64,000 bases of DNA from contig NZ_KB893245.1 of NCBI RefSeq assembly GCF_000374065.1, positions 558,001 to 622,000 on the forward strand, written 5' to 3'. Every line of letters begins with the position of its first letter. The first letter of the stretch is position 1. The notes under the pieces are model-generated. The model saw only the letters and a list, made by a program, of their open reading frames with translations, was not told the origin of the DNA and searched no databases. The translations under genes were made by a program, and so were the position numbers. Positions 53,345 to 62,441 of this stretch are shown here, in pieces. The stretch comes from Spirosoma luteum DSM 19990. Its GTDB lineage: Bacteria; Bacteroidota; Bacteroidia; Cytophagales; Spirosomataceae.

Positions 53345-54694
53345 TCAGCCCAGCAACGTATCAATAGCCTGCTGCGCCCGGTCGGCACCGAAACCGGCCA
53401 GATTTTGTGCCATCTGCTGCTGAATGAGGTCATTCCCCAGGTTGCCGATGCTGCCTTCGTGGGTGTGGTGTAGCTGACGAGGGGGGGTGTAAGAATGTTC
53501 GGCAATTTCTTTGCCCACGGTACGGTAGGCTTCACGAAAGGGAACTCCCTGTAACACGAGTTCATTGACCCGCTCCACGCTGAACAGCAGATCGTACTTA
53601 GACTCGTCGAGCAGATTTTCTTTCACCTGAATGTGTTCCAGCATGAAGTCGGTAATATCCAGGCAATCCAGTAGCTCATCGAAGGCGGGCATCAGGATTT
53701 CTTTTAGCAACTGCATATCCCGGTGGTAGCCGGAGGGCAGGTTACTCATTACGAGTGTCACTTCCATCGGCAGCGCCTTCATTTTGTTGGTTTTGGCGCG
53801 CAGTAGTTCCGCCACGTCGGGATTCTTCTTGTGCGGCATGATGCTGGAGCCCGTGGTCATGGCATCGGGCAGGGTCAGGAAGCTGAAATTCTGGCTGTTG
53901 TAGAGACAAATATCCATCGCCATCCGGGAAAGGGTAGTAGCTATGGCCGCCAGTGCCGTCAGTGCTGTCTGTTCGGTTTTTCCCCGACTCATCTGGGCGT
54001 ATACTACGTTGACGTGCATCCCTTCAAAACCCAGCAGCTTAGTGGTGAGGGTCCGGTTAAGTGGGAATGACGAACCGTAGCCAGCCCCCGAACCCAATGG
54101 GTTCCGGTTTGCCAGTCGGTAGGCTGTTTGCAGGGTGAGTACATCGTCGGCGAGGGCTTCGGCGTAGGCACCAAACCACAGCCCGAAGGAGGAGGGCATG
54201 GCAATTTGTAGGTGCGTGTAGCCCGGTAATAAGTCATCTTTGTGTTGCTCCGACCGGCTGATGAGTCGGTCAAAAACACGCTGAACGCTGTTTGTTACCT
54301 GCCAGAGCCGGTCGCGGGTGAAAAGCTTCATGTCCACCAGCACCTGGTCATTGCGCGACCGGCCCGAGTGAATTTTTTTACCCACATCGCCCAGTTTCCG
54401 GGTTAGCATCAGTTCCACCTGCGAATGCACATCCTCGATACCCTCTTCAATGACAAATTCTCCCCGCTCAACCTGTTGATAAATGACCTTCAATTCATCA
54501 TTCATCATTTTTAATTCATCATTAGAAATGAGGCCAATGGTTTCGAGCATCTGCGCGTGGGCCAGGTTGCCCAGCACATCGAACGGGGCCAGGAAAAGGT
54601 CCATCTCCCGGTCGCGCCCGACGGTGAAGCGGTCGATTTTATCCGCGATGGCCGTGGATTCGGCGGGTGTACCTTCTTTTTGCCAGAGTTTCAA
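53345..54694 (-). CDS. argH: Argininosuccinate lyase ArgH
   Basis: ArgH splits argininosuccinate into arginine and fumarate, the last step of arginine synthesis. The protein has about 449 residues from TTG 54694, which gives the normal start MKLWQKE; a GTG at 54733 would add 13 unusual residues. Family motifs: KIHSGRSRNDQVLVDMKLF, YTHLQIAMPSSFGLW, GSGAGYGSSFPLNR and the fumarase-superfamily signature GSSIMPHKKNPDVAELLR, where the second Ser of the flexible loop is catalytic. The cytoplasmic tetramer is expected. Near its N-terminus a short repeated stretch, NDELKMMNDELK, comes from an AT-rich microrepeat. The leader carries a 16-bp inverted repeat. Confidence 0.95.
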   Translation of the reverse strand: MKLWQKEGTPAESTAIADKIDRFTVGRDREMDLFLAPFDVLGNLAHAQMLETIGLISNDELKMMNDELKVIYQQVERGEFVIEEGIEDVHSQVELMLTRKLGDVGKKIHSGRSRNDQVLVDMKLFTRDRLWQVTNSVQRVFDRLISRSEQHKDDLLPGYTHLQIAMPSSFGLWFGAYAEALADDVLTLQTAYRLANRNPLGSGAGYGSSFPLNRTLTTKLLGFEGMHVNVVYAQMSRGKTEQTALTALAAIATTLSRMAMDICLYNSQNFSFLTLPDAMTTGSSIMPHKKNPDVAELLRAKTNKMKALPMEVTLVMSNLPSGYHRDMQLLKEILMPAFDELLDCLDITDFMLEHIQVKENLLDESKYDLLFSVERVNELVLQGVPFREAYRTVGKEIAEHSYTPPRQLHHTHEGSIGNLGNDLIQQQMAQNLAGFGADRAQQAIDTLLG

Positions 54695-54726
54695 GAGAGA
54701 AAGAGTTTCAAGAGTGAAAGAGTGGA

Positions 54727-54780
54727 TTGCCACAAAACCAGCACGTAAAAAGACGGGTAACCGCGCTGGTTTTGTGGCAA
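54727..54780. repeat. 16-bp inverted repeat in the argH leader
   Basis: TTGCCACAAAACCAGC (54727-54742) pairs exactly with GCTGGTTTTGTGGCAA (54765-54780) around a 22-base spacer. It lies 33 bases upstream of the TTG start of argH (minus strand). A direct repeat AGAGTTTCAAGAG at 54685-54697 and 54702-54714 overlaps the start region. It could be a leader hairpin that affects argH expression, or a terminator for the ABC permease operon that ends at 54856. Confidence 0.6.
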
Positions 54781-54855
54781 AGTTCGCAAAGAAAGTCCGG
54801 GAGGCAAAGAGCCCGTTCGTTTTCGCGATTGTTCGCTGGTAAAAGCAAGGCTGTT

Positions 54856-57800
54856 TTAAGGCATATCCACGTTCACCAGGTTATCGTCCGAAACGCGGTC
54901 AATCAACTTATTGTACGGGTCGATACCAGCTTTGACGGGTTTGCCTTTTACGGTTACCTCGATAACGTGCTCACCAGGCGTTAGGCTATGTTTCTGCATG
55001 TAGAGCGGCACTTTAGTGGTTAGCCCGTCTTTGTTTTTACCATCGGTGGTGAGCACGGCAATATCGACCAGGAGGGGCGCTTTGCCTTTGGCCAGTTCTT
55101 TACCGGTTTTGTCGTAATACTCCGTCGCCGTTTTTACGTGCAGTGTCACGGTGTACTTGCCATTACCGATGGCTTTCGCTTCGGCTTTGGTGATGCGGTT
55201 ATCGTAGAGGGTTAGTTTCTCGAAATTATCCGTCAGCCAGCTTTTGAGCGAATCGGGCGTGGCGGCTTTCAGGAAACTGTACCATTCCAGCGAGGTCGTG
55301 AACGGGGCGCTTTGCCGGAATCGGGCCGCTTTCATGTAGTCGTTCATGGCCTGATTAACGCGGGCTTCACCAAGGTAATCCTGCAATGCATACATCAGCA
55401 TGGACCCTTTCTGGTACCAGACGTAACTACGGGTGTCATTATCCAGCATCGTGGCTTCAAACTTATCTTCATTGGCCCGGCCACTCAGGTATCTGTCGAG
55501 CGCATACTTCAAAAACTTGGGCATAGCATCGGGGCCGTACCGCTCCTTGAGCACCATCAGGGCCGAGTATTCGGCCATCGTCTCCGAAATTTGATTGGCT
55601 CCGCGTGTCCGGCTGGGCATAATCTGGTGCCCCCACCATTGGTGGGCCACTTCGTGCGCCGTCACGTAAAAAGCGTAATCCGTTTTGTCCGGGTCATGGA
55701 AATCACCCACCCAGCCAAACTCCTCCGAATACGGTACAGTAGTTGGAAACGACTGCGCAAAAGCAGCGTAGCGCGGGAACTCCAGTACCCGCAACACCGG
55801 ATACGGATAAGGCGCGTAGTTTTTGGTGTAATAACTCAGCGACGCTTTCATACTGGACACAAACCGATCGAGGTTGCGGTCGTGGGTAGGGTGGTGGTAT
55901 ACCTCCAGTGCAACCGCCTGGCCGTTTGGCCCCATCCAGGTGTCGCGTTTGACCCCGTATTTGGCCGAACACATACTGAAAAAGTAATCGGAGAAATCGG
56001 GAAGTTTGTACCGGAAGTACTTGCGGGGTTTTCCGTCGGGGCCGTTGGCGGTCCAGGTTTTTACCAACTGACCGGGCAAAATGCCCGTTTGGTCGGGGGT
56101 AGTGGAAATAGTACCCTCAAACGTAACCCAGTTCGCATCGTCGGTAAAGAGGAAATCACGCAGACCGGCGGGGTCATTCTGCTTAGGAAGCGTCCATTCC
56201 TTGGTGGGTAGTTTGTATTTCTTCCGGTACTTATCACTGGTTAACTCCTGGCTGTCATCGTAGCCGAAGCCGGGGAAAATACCCACGTTGAAAAATGTTC
56301 CGTTGCTCACCACATCCCGGCTGTTGCTGTTGTTGGCGAAACCTACATACTGCCCCGAAACGATCATCTCCATCCGGGCCGTGTCGCCGGGGTTCAGGGT
56401 TTTGGGGAGTCGGTAAATGGAATAGCCTAAGTCGGTATCGTTCAAAATTTTGACTGGTTCTTTGCCATCCACCAAAAACTTGGTCAGTTGCCGATGGAAG
56501 TTATCTGTCGGCATCGTAAAATGCAGGGAGTCGATGGGTTGGTTGCCCTTGTTGACGATGAGAAACTGCCCCGCAGCCAGAGCTTTGAATTCATCCGGGA
56601 ACACATCGACGGTCAGTTTCGCGCTGGTAATTTTTGGTTGCAGCGCGTTGGCGTATTTATGGTATGTTTTCTCGAACGTGGCTGATTGTTCGCGCTGCTC
56701 ATCGGCGGAGAGGTAGCGATTCTGCACGCTGACATTGGTGTAAATCCACGCTCCCGTACTAACAAAGGTCACCAGACACAGCGCGAACAGGGCCATAGAT
56801 CCGCGCCCGATACGCTGCCGGGCCAGTTGCCAGCGTGCTTTGAAACCGCTGTCGGAACCCCGGTTCCAGAACCACAACGCCAGCACCAGCAGTAACCCGC
56901 CGAACGCGTACCAGTAGACCCGAAACGAGAATAAACCGGTCAGGTAATGCCCGAAGCCGTTCAGGTCCGAAATCTGCACGTTACCCCCCGAAAAGGGTAG
57001 GGCCAGCCGGTAGCCGAACTCGGCAAACTGGGGTACTGCCCAGATAACAATGTACACCGCCAGCGTAACGATATGCCCGACAAACTTCTGATTGACCAGC
57101 GTATGCACGAAGAATGCCAGCATCACGTATTGAAAATACTGCGTGAAGGCAATGCCAAGCAGGTCGCGGAGATACAACCCGAACTCATAGTTGAAATAGC
57201 CTTTCACGGTTTGATTGACCACGCCCGAAACCAGTACCAGCCCGCATAGCAGCAGGCAAACGTAGGTCATAGATAGCAGTTTAGCTCCGTAATTCATCCA
57301 GTCGGGCACGGGCAGGGCATCGGCAATGGTGTCGTAATGCACCACTTTATCGCGGTGAACGACCTCGCCGGTGTAGAAGATAATGACAATCAGCACGAAG
57401 AAGAAAAACGTGCCGTTGCGGGCTTCCAGCATAGCGTAGGTTGTTGGCAGGGAAGGCGTACCGTAAATCTGCGACCCGAACCACCCATCCAAAAACAGGA
57501 ATAAAACGGCACCCAGCATAATAGCGATGAAATAAGGGTCGCGGATAATACTCCGAAACTCCAGCCCGGCCTGCCCCAGCATTTGCCGGATGTAAACGCC
57601 CGTACTAAATACCGGTTTGGGCGTGGGCAAACTCGCCAGTGATGGAGCTACTTCGCTAACGCCTTCCTCTTTCACCCGCCTGCTTTTTCCCAGTTTTACG
57701 GCCAGAAACCGGGCGAAGCTAAACCGGAACAGTGTTGCCCCAAACACCAGCAGCGCCACACCAAACCAGATGAGTCGGTTGGTGAGTAAATCACCCTCCA

Positions 57801-58509
57801 GCGGGGCCAGCAACGCGTTTTGCTCCACCGGCGACCAGTATTTGGTAGCAGCATCGTAGGCATAAGAGCCAAACGGGTCGAGCAAATTGACGAGGTGTTT
57901 GTTCTCTAAATCCTGCGACAGCGTAGAGCCCAGCAGGTAAGCAATGAATAGCAGAATACTGCCTGCGTAGGTCGTAAACACCTGCCGCGAGAAGGCCACC
58001 AGCGCGAAGAAGATGCTACCCACCAGGAACATGTTGGGTAAAACGAACAGCAGAAACGGGTAGGCATAATCCCGGAAACGTATCGGGCCGAAGCGTTCGA
58101 CATTATCCGCTAAGTTAAAAACCGGCCCCAGTAGCGAGCCGAGAACAATGCCCAGCAACCCAACGAGCATGATGCCCAGCAACACCACGAAGGAGCCCAA
58201 ATATCGCCCCAGAATGTAACCCCGCTCGGTAATGGGAAAGCTGAAAAAGTAGTTTTTAGTGTTGTGCTCCACATCACGGTACACGGGTACACCCATAACT
58301 GCCGAAGCCACCAGCATCCCAAAAATGGTCATCACCACCACAAACTGGCTGACCGCGTAGGGCGAGTTGATATTCGTTTTCTCCGACGCGGGGCCATTAC
58401 CATAAATGACAAAGAGAAACGTAAACAGAAACAGAATCAGGGCGTAGAGGTACGTGGCCGGGCGTTTGAGTCGGTAAGCGAGTTCAAAGCGGAAGATTTC
58501 TGCGAACAT
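54856..58509 (-). CDS. ABC transporter permease fused to an M1-family aminopeptidase
   Basis: A 1217-residue fusion typical of Bacteroidota. The N-terminal ~590 residues are ABC-2-type permease with two sets of membrane helices (RPATYLYALILFLFTFLFVI, VVVMTIFGMLVASAVMGVPV, YFQYVMLAFFVHTLVNQKFV, LTGLFSFRVYWYAFGGLLLV). A long periplasmic region follows a last helix at ~590 (GSMALFALCLVTFVSTGAWI). The gluzincin site HEVAHQWWGHQI and ETMAEYSALMVL are intact zinc and catalytic motifs, and an ERAP-like C-terminal domain ends the protein. The ATPase gene is 69 bases upstream in the same operon. The combination suggests transport coupled to peptide trimming on the outer face. Substrate unknown. Confidence 0.92.
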   Translation of the reverse strand: MFAEIFRFELAYRLKRPATYLYALILFLFTFLFVIYGNGPASEKTNINSPYAVSQFVVVMTIFGMLVASAVMGVPVYRDVEHNTKNYFFSFPITERGYILGRYLGSFVVLLGIMLVGLLGIVLGSLLGPVFNLADNVERFGPIRFRDYAYPFLLFVLPNMFLVGSIFFALVAFSRQVFTTYAGSILLFIAYLLGSTLSQDLENKHLVNLLDPFGSYAYDAATKYWSPVEQNALLAPLEGDLLTNRLIWFGVALLVFGATLFRFSFARFLAVKLGKSRRVKEEGVSEVAPSLASLPTPKPVFSTGVYIRQMLGQAGLEFRSIIRDPYFIAIMLGAVLFLFLDGWFGSQIYGTPSLPTTYAMLEARNGTFFFFVLIVIIFYTGEVVHRDKVVHYDTIADALPVPDWMNYGAKLLSMTYVCLLLCGLVLVSGVVNQTVKGYFNYEFGLYLRDLLGIAFTQYFQYVMLAFFVHTLVNQKFVGHIVTLAVYIVIWAVPQFAEFGYRLALPFSGGNVQISDLNGFGHYLTGLFSFRVYWYAFGGLLLVLALWFWNRGSDSGFKARWQLARQRIGRGSMALFALCLVTFVSTGAWIYTNVSVQNRYLSADEQREQSATFEKTYHKYANALQPKITSAKLTVDVFPDEFKALAAGQFLIVNKGNQPIDSLHFTMPTDNFHRQLTKFLVDGKEPVKILNDTDLGYSIYRLPKTLNPGDTARMEMIVSGQYVGFANNSNSRDVVSNGTFFNVGIFPGFGYDDSQELTSDKYRKKYKLPTKEWTLPKQNDPAGLRDFLFTDDANWVTFEGTISTTPDQTGILPGQLVKTWTANGPDGKPRKYFRYKLPDFSDYFFSMCSAKYGVKRDTWMGPNGQAVALEVYHHPTHDRNLDRFVSSMKASLSYYTKNYAPYPYPVLRVLEFPRYAAFAQSFPTTVPYSEEFGWVGDFHDPDKTDYAFYVTAHEVAHQWWGHQIMPSRTRGANQISETMAEYSALMVLKERYGPDAMPKFLKYALDRYLSGRANEDKFEATMLDNDTRSYVWYQKGSMLMYALQDYLGEARVNQAMNDYMKAARFRQSAPFTTSLEWYSFLKAATPDSLKSWLTDNFEKLTLYDNRITKAEAKAIGNGKYTVTLHVKTATEYYDKTGKELAKGKAPLLVDIAVLTTDGKNKDGLTTKVPLYMQKHSLTPGEHVIEVTVKGKPVKAGIDPYNKLIDRVSDDNLVNVDMP

Positions 58510-58578
58510 GGGGGATTAGTATTTGGCGTGAGGAGTGAAGGATACAATTCGTCGTTATCTTAGCTGTAGTTAGGTTTT

Positions 58579-59481
58579 TTAAACAGTGGCTACTTCCATT
58601 TTCTCCGAAATCTTCGCGAAGTACACATCCTCCAGGTCGGGGGAAACGGAGTCGAAATCAGCCAATGGAATATCGCTGTAGGCATGCAGTCGGGTTTTTC
58701 CCCCTTTGAGCTGGGTCGAAATAATCCGGTGTGACTGGCGGTACGTTTCGATTTCTGATTTCTCCACCGATTTCTGCCATATCTTTCCGTTCAGGTCTTT
58801 TACTAGTTCGTTCGGGTTGCCCGTTGCCACTACCTCGCCGAGACAGATAATAGCCATGTCGGAGCACAGATTCGTAACATCCTCCACAATGTGCGTGGAT
58901 AAAATAACGATGGTGTTCTCCCCAATTTCGGCCAGCAGGTTGTGGAACCGGTTTCGTTCGGCAGGGTCAAGTCCGGCGGTGGGTTCATCGACGATGATGA
59001 GCCGGGGACTGCCGATGAGGGCCTGGGCAATGCCAAACCGCTGTTTCATCCCACCCGAATACGTGCCCAGATTTTTCTTCCGAACATCGTATAAGTTCAC
59101 TTTCTGCAACAGACCCTGTACCAGCGCTTTGCGCTCACTGCCATTGGCTATTCCCTTAAGCGAGGCAATATGATCGAGCATGGACTCGGCCGTAACGCGT
59201 GGATATACGCCAAATTCCTGGGGTAAGTAGCCCAGTACCCGACGCACTGCGTCTTTCTGCGTCAGTACATTCAACTCGCCACCATCGGACAAACCCGTTA
59301 GCCGAATGCTGCCGCTATCCGCTTCCTGCAAGGTGGAAATGGTCCGCATCAGGGACGATTTACCCGCGCCGTTCGGGCCAAGCAAGCCAAACATGCCCTG
59401 TTTAATGGTGAGTGAGAGGTGCTGAAGTGCGCGCACCCCATTGGAGTAGGTTTTGGAGAGACCGTTGATTTCGAGTTGCAT
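58579..59481 (-). CDS. ABC transporter ATP-binding protein
   Basis: A 300-residue ATPase. Walker A GLLGPNGAGKSSLMRTI, Q-loop LGYLPQEFGVYP, signature NLGTYSGGMKQRFGIAQAL, Walker B RLIIVDEPTAGLDPAERNRF and H-loop VILSTHIVEDVTNL are all intact. The C-terminal ~70 residues (IISTQLKGGKTRLHAYSD) resemble the extra domain of ABC-2-type ATPases. It is the first gene of the pair with the permease/M1 fusion and would energise that permease. Confidence 0.95.
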   Translation of the reverse strand: MQLEINGLSKTYSNGVRALQHLSLTIKQGMFGLLGPNGAGKSSLMRTISTLQEADSGSIRLTGLSDGGELNVLTQKDAVRRVLGYLPQEFGVYPRVTAESMLDHIASLKGIANGSERKALVQGLLQKVNLYDVRKKNLGTYSGGMKQRFGIAQALIGSPRLIIVDEPTAGLDPAERNRFHNLLAEIGENTIVILSTHIVEDVTNLCSDMAIICLGEVVATGNPNELVKDLNGKIWQKSVEKSEIETYRQSHRIISTQLKGGKTRLHAYSDIPLADFDSVSPDLEDVYFAKISEKMEVATV

Positions 59482-59626
59482 ATAAATGACAGGGGATAAT
59501 TTGTCGGAAAGCCCTTACAGACAAATATGTTGACTATACGCGAAATATAATGTTCTATTTTTGCAAACGGTCAGGATTGAGCTTTGAGAGGTAGAAATAA
59601 GTAGTGCTGAGTGCTTTGTAAGAAAT

Positions 59627-60895
59627 TTAGCCAGGGTTGGCAGGCTGTTGGCGGCCCAGCCACCAGAATCCACCCGCCGATACCAGGCTAATTCCTGAGA
59701 CAGCCAGCCAGTGGACTGAAAACCCCGCACTGGCCACCACCAGCGACCCTAAAGCGGGGGCGGCTGTTTGGGCCAGGGCGCCCCCCATGGCGTACAGAGC
59801 CAGGTATTGCCCCCGCGTAGCCGGACTGGCCCGCTCAACCGTAAACGACTGCAAAAAAGGCATAACCAGCATTTCGCTGGCGGTGACGAATAGGATGTAG
59901 AGCAGGGCGATTACTGCTCCTGCGGACGAGATTCCGTAATAATTCTGGAAGCCGGACAGGGCCAGAACGGCGTACGAAACCGCCGTCAGCAGAACGCCTA
60001 GTATAATAAGATCTATCTTGGACCGTTTCTGCTCTTCCACAGTATAAACCAGTGCCATCTCGATAGCTACCACCAGCAGCCCGTTCAGGGTCATCAACAG
60101 CCCGATGGACCCTTCACTCAGGTGCAGCCGCTCCTTGAAAAACAACGGTACCATCGTAAATAACTGCATGAAGGCAATCAGGTACAGCGTGTTGCAGACA
60201 ACGAAGGCGATAAAAAATGGGTCGCGGTGGGGTAGCAGAGCCGGCAATACCGGTTGAACGTGGGTCAATTCCGCCGAACTTCTTGTCTGTCTATCCGCCG
60301 GGCTCTCTGTTGGTATGGGCAGATATAGCCACAATACGATACCAGCAGCCACACAAGTTAGCCCGTCGACCCAGAACAGCAGGTTGTACTGGATGCTGGC
60401 CAGCCAGCCACCCAATCCTCCCCCCACGGCCCAGCCGAGGTTGATGGCCAGTCGGTTAAAGGAGAAGGCCCGCGTGCGCGTTTCGGTGTCGGAGTAGTAG
60501 GCAATAGCAGCCTGATTGGCCGGGCGGAATGTATCGCCCAGCAGTGTGAATGTAAACACACTCCCGCACAGCAGGTAGAAATCCGTGACGAACTGAAGCA
60601 GAATCAGGGCTATTCCCCCCGCCAGCAAACTAAAGACCTGAATGGCGTGAAAACCGATACGGTCCGTGAGCCGACCGCCGAGGAAGGTACCCACAAAAGC
60701 ACCTGCCCCGTACACGGCCATCACCGTGCCCGCTTTGGTTACGGAGTAGTGCAGTTGCTGCGTGAGGTACAGTGTCATAAACGGTAGTACCATCGTGCCA
60801 CATCGGTTGATGAGCATGACTCCCGCCAGCAGCCACACCGACGGCGACAGGCCCCGGTACGCCCGCTGGTAGAGAGACACTGTTCGCTGCAACAT
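59627..60895 (-). CDS. MFS transporter (drug-efflux-like)
   Basis: A 422-residue 12-TM major-facilitator protein. TM1 starts WLLAGVMLINRCGTMVLPFM; motif A is AFVGTFLGGRLTDRIG (loop 2-3, with the conserved D and R). TM5 has a motif C-like GWAVGGGLGGWLA, typical of H+-driven exporters. A central cytoplasmic loop (~195-225, PTESPADRQTRSSAELT) separates the halves. The final residues are short and basic. Function is probably efflux of a small hydrophobic or drug-like compound. The gene is 145 bases downstream of the ATPase start in the same orientation, so co-regulation is unclear. Confidence 0.88.
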   Translation of the reverse strand: MLQRTVSLYQRAYRGLSPSVWLLAGVMLINRCGTMVLPFMTLYLTQQLHYSVTKAGTVMAVYGAGAFVGTFLGGRLTDRIGFHAIQVFSLLAGGIALILLQFVTDFYLLCGSVFTFTLLGDTFRPANQAAIAYYSDTETRTRAFSFNRLAINLGWAVGGGLGGWLASIQYNLLFWVDGLTCVAAGIVLWLYLPIPTESPADRQTRSSAELTHVQPVLPALLPHRDPFFIAFVVCNTLYLIAFMQLFTMVPLFFKERLHLSEGSIGLLMTLNGLLVVAIEMALVYTVEEQKRSKIDLIILGVLLTAVSYAVLALSGFQNYYGISSAGAVIALLYILFVTASEMLVMPFLQSFTVERASPATRGQYLALYAMGGALAQTAAPALGSLVVASAGFSVHWLAVSGISLVSAGGFWWLGRQQPANPG

Positions 60896-60974
60896 GGGCG
60901 CAAAAGTACGACGAACCGAGTTTCCTAATACTTGTTATTCAGGGAGAGAAATGAGCGGACTGTTTCGGTAAAAC

Positions 60975-61586
60975 TCAACGCGATTTCCTGCGGGCATCCG
61001 GCTCTTCGCCGGGGGCGACAAATATCTTTTTATCGGTAATGAGTGGGCGGTGCTCTTCCAGAAAGGCTTTCAACTGCCGGATTTCCTCTAATTGCCGGTC
61101 GATGGGGTGCGTGAGGGTGTAACTTTCTACGTACACATCGGTAAAATCCGTGATAACGTATTCCATGAGTTTGATGCCTTTGCGCTTGAGGGCGTGGAGG
61201 TACAGGTTCTGGTGGTTGAACAGGTACCGGTCTTTCTGATACGAGCCCGTCGTCTTTAAATCCACCGCCTTGAATTTGCCAATCAGGTCGACGTACCCGT
61301 AAAACAGCACATCCTCAATTTCCCACTGGCAATACACCTGCGTATCCACAATGGGGCGGGGGAGCAGCTTCCGCACCTTGTTGACGATATCGGGGTCGAA
61401 CCGGGCTTCATCCGTGCCTTTCACGATGGCTTCTTCAAACGAAGTGCCCCGTTCCTGCGCTACTGTGGTGGGTGTGGGCACGCGGTTAATCGAATCAATC
61501 AACGCCTGAACCGGCATAGTACCAGCCTGCAGGTAGCGGGAAAAATTATTAAGTAGGGAAGGATAAAAGCGGTAGTTTATAGACAC
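60975..61586 (-). CDS. PD-(D/E)XK nuclease-fold protein
   Basis: A 203-residue protein with a GTG start. It shows the RecB-like PD-(D/E)XK pattern: GTSFEEAI with Glu51/Glu52, then YGYVDLIGKFKAVDLKTTGS, where Asp100, Asp109 and Lys111 form the metal-binding and catalytic set, then NHQNLYLHAL, where Gln126 and Tyr129 match the family's Q-x-x-x-Y motif. The C-terminus is basic and proline-containing. It is not near other DNA repair or phage genes, so the role is open (exonuclease, DNA repair, or defence). It starts about 55 bases from the 3' end of the YdcZ-like gene. Confidence 0.78.
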   Translation of the reverse strand: MSINYRFYPSLLNNFSRYLQAGTMPVQALIDSINRVPTPTTVAQERGTSFEEAIVKGTDEARFDPDIVNKVRKLLPRPIVDTQVYCQWEIEDVLFYGYVDLIGKFKAVDLKTTGSYQKDRYLFNHQNLYLHALKRKGIKLMEYVITDFTDVYVESYTLTHPIDRQLEEIRQLKAFLEEHRPLITDKKIFVAPGEEPDARRKSR

Positions 61587-61640
61587 AGGACTGTGGTTTT
61601 ACGTCAATCAGTTTCCAACTAAAACCGACGGATGACGTAG

Positions 61641-62084
61641 TTAGTTTTTCACTACCAGCAACACCCCCGCCACAATCAGGCCGACACCCAGCATCCGCCA
61701 GCCGTTGGCCGGATGGACCGCAAAGTTTAGCAGGCCGTAATGGTCCAGCACAATGGCCGCTGTCAACTGCCCCGCCACGCTCAGGCTGACCAGATTGGCC
61801 GTTCCTATTTTCTGCACGCTGACAATGACCGTTATCATGTAAACGGCACCCATTACGCCCCCCATCCATTTCCACCAGCTTACCTGCCTGATTACATCTA
61901 CAGTGGGGACCGAGCCGCCCGATGCCAGCAGCATCAGCATCAGTGCCACCAGCCCGGAACCGAATGAAACGACGGCAGCCAGGACAGGGCTGGACAGGGC
62001 CTCACGCAGGTTAGCGTTTACACCTGCCTGAACGGTAATGGCTATACCAATCAGGAAGGCAAAGAGCAGAAAAAGCACATTCAT
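61641..62084 (-). CDS. YdcZ-type DMT-family membrane transporter (DUF606)
   Basis: 147 residues from ATG 62084. The in-frame upstream extension to 62411 is not membrane-like and is rejected. It has five hydrophobic segments: VLFLLFAFLIGIAITVQAG, VLAAVVSFGSGLVALMLMLL, WWKWMGGVMGAVYMITVIVS, ANLVSLSVAGQLTAAIVLDH and LGVGLIVAGVLLVVK. The NANLREAL and W..G..G.....I patterns fit DUF606/YdcZ, members of the drug/metabolite transporter superfamily that may act as dimers. A nested inverted repeat lies directly upstream. Confidence 0.88.
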   Translation of the reverse strand: MNVLFLLFAFLIGIAITVQAGVNANLREALSSPVLAAVVSFGSGLVALMLMLLASGGSVPTVDVIRQVSWWKWMGGVMGAVYMITVIVSVQKIGTANLVSLSVAGQLTAAIVLDHYGLLNFAVHPANGWRMLGVGLIVAGVLLVVKN

Positions 62085-62441
62085 GCCTGTAAAGGTAGGA
62101 AACCGTGCCATTGGAATGCAGTACCCAGTACTGATTTTCAATGGCACGGCACATTGGTGCAATAAGTACAGGCTGTAAAGTACTCTACGCTTACCGCAGA
62201 CCCCTGTTTTCATCGTAATTATGCCTGTGACATTCTTCCCCTGAGCCTGTTGCTGATATGGGTTGGTAGTGCGCTCTGCTTCGTTTTCATATAGTTTAAA
62301 CAGGCATACTGCAACGAAAACAGGAATTTGGTTGTACAGCGTATAGCTGCTTATGGAAACGTACTGGTTATAATACTGGCTACAAATCCCTGTGGGTGGC
62401 TTTTCTGCCATTACTGGCTCCCGGACAAATCATTAAAGCTC
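62085..62441. other. Divergent intergenic region between YdcZ-like and beta-barrel genes
   Basis: About 357 bases. It holds the nested inverted repeat at 62103-62149 and the promoter region for both genes. No gene could be supported in the remaining part. Confidence 0.4.
62103..62149. promoter_or_regulatory. Nested inverted repeat upstream of the YdcZ-like gene (candidate operator)
   Basis: The outer arms CCGTGCCATTG (62103-62113) and CAATGGCACGG (62139-62149) pair perfectly. Inside them CAGTAC (62119-62124) pairs with GTACTG (62128-62133). The structure is 19 to 65 bases upstream of the YdcZ ATG and looks like an operator or an mRNA leader hairpin. Which regulator would bind is unknown. Confidence 0.4.

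Noticed and set aside
59556..59563. TATTTTTG on the plus strand as a promoter
   Set aside because: It matches the -7 consensus but no plus-strand gene follows; the neighbouring genes are on the minus strand.
61549..61875. Minus-strand 108-codon frame overlapping the YdcZ-like and nuclease-fold genes
   Set aside because: Out-of-frame shadow with Gly/Arg/Ser-rich composition and no family match.
62085..62411. N-terminal extension of the YdcZ-like protein
   Set aside because: The extension is not membrane-like, runs through the nested palindrome and is not part of the DUF606 family length.
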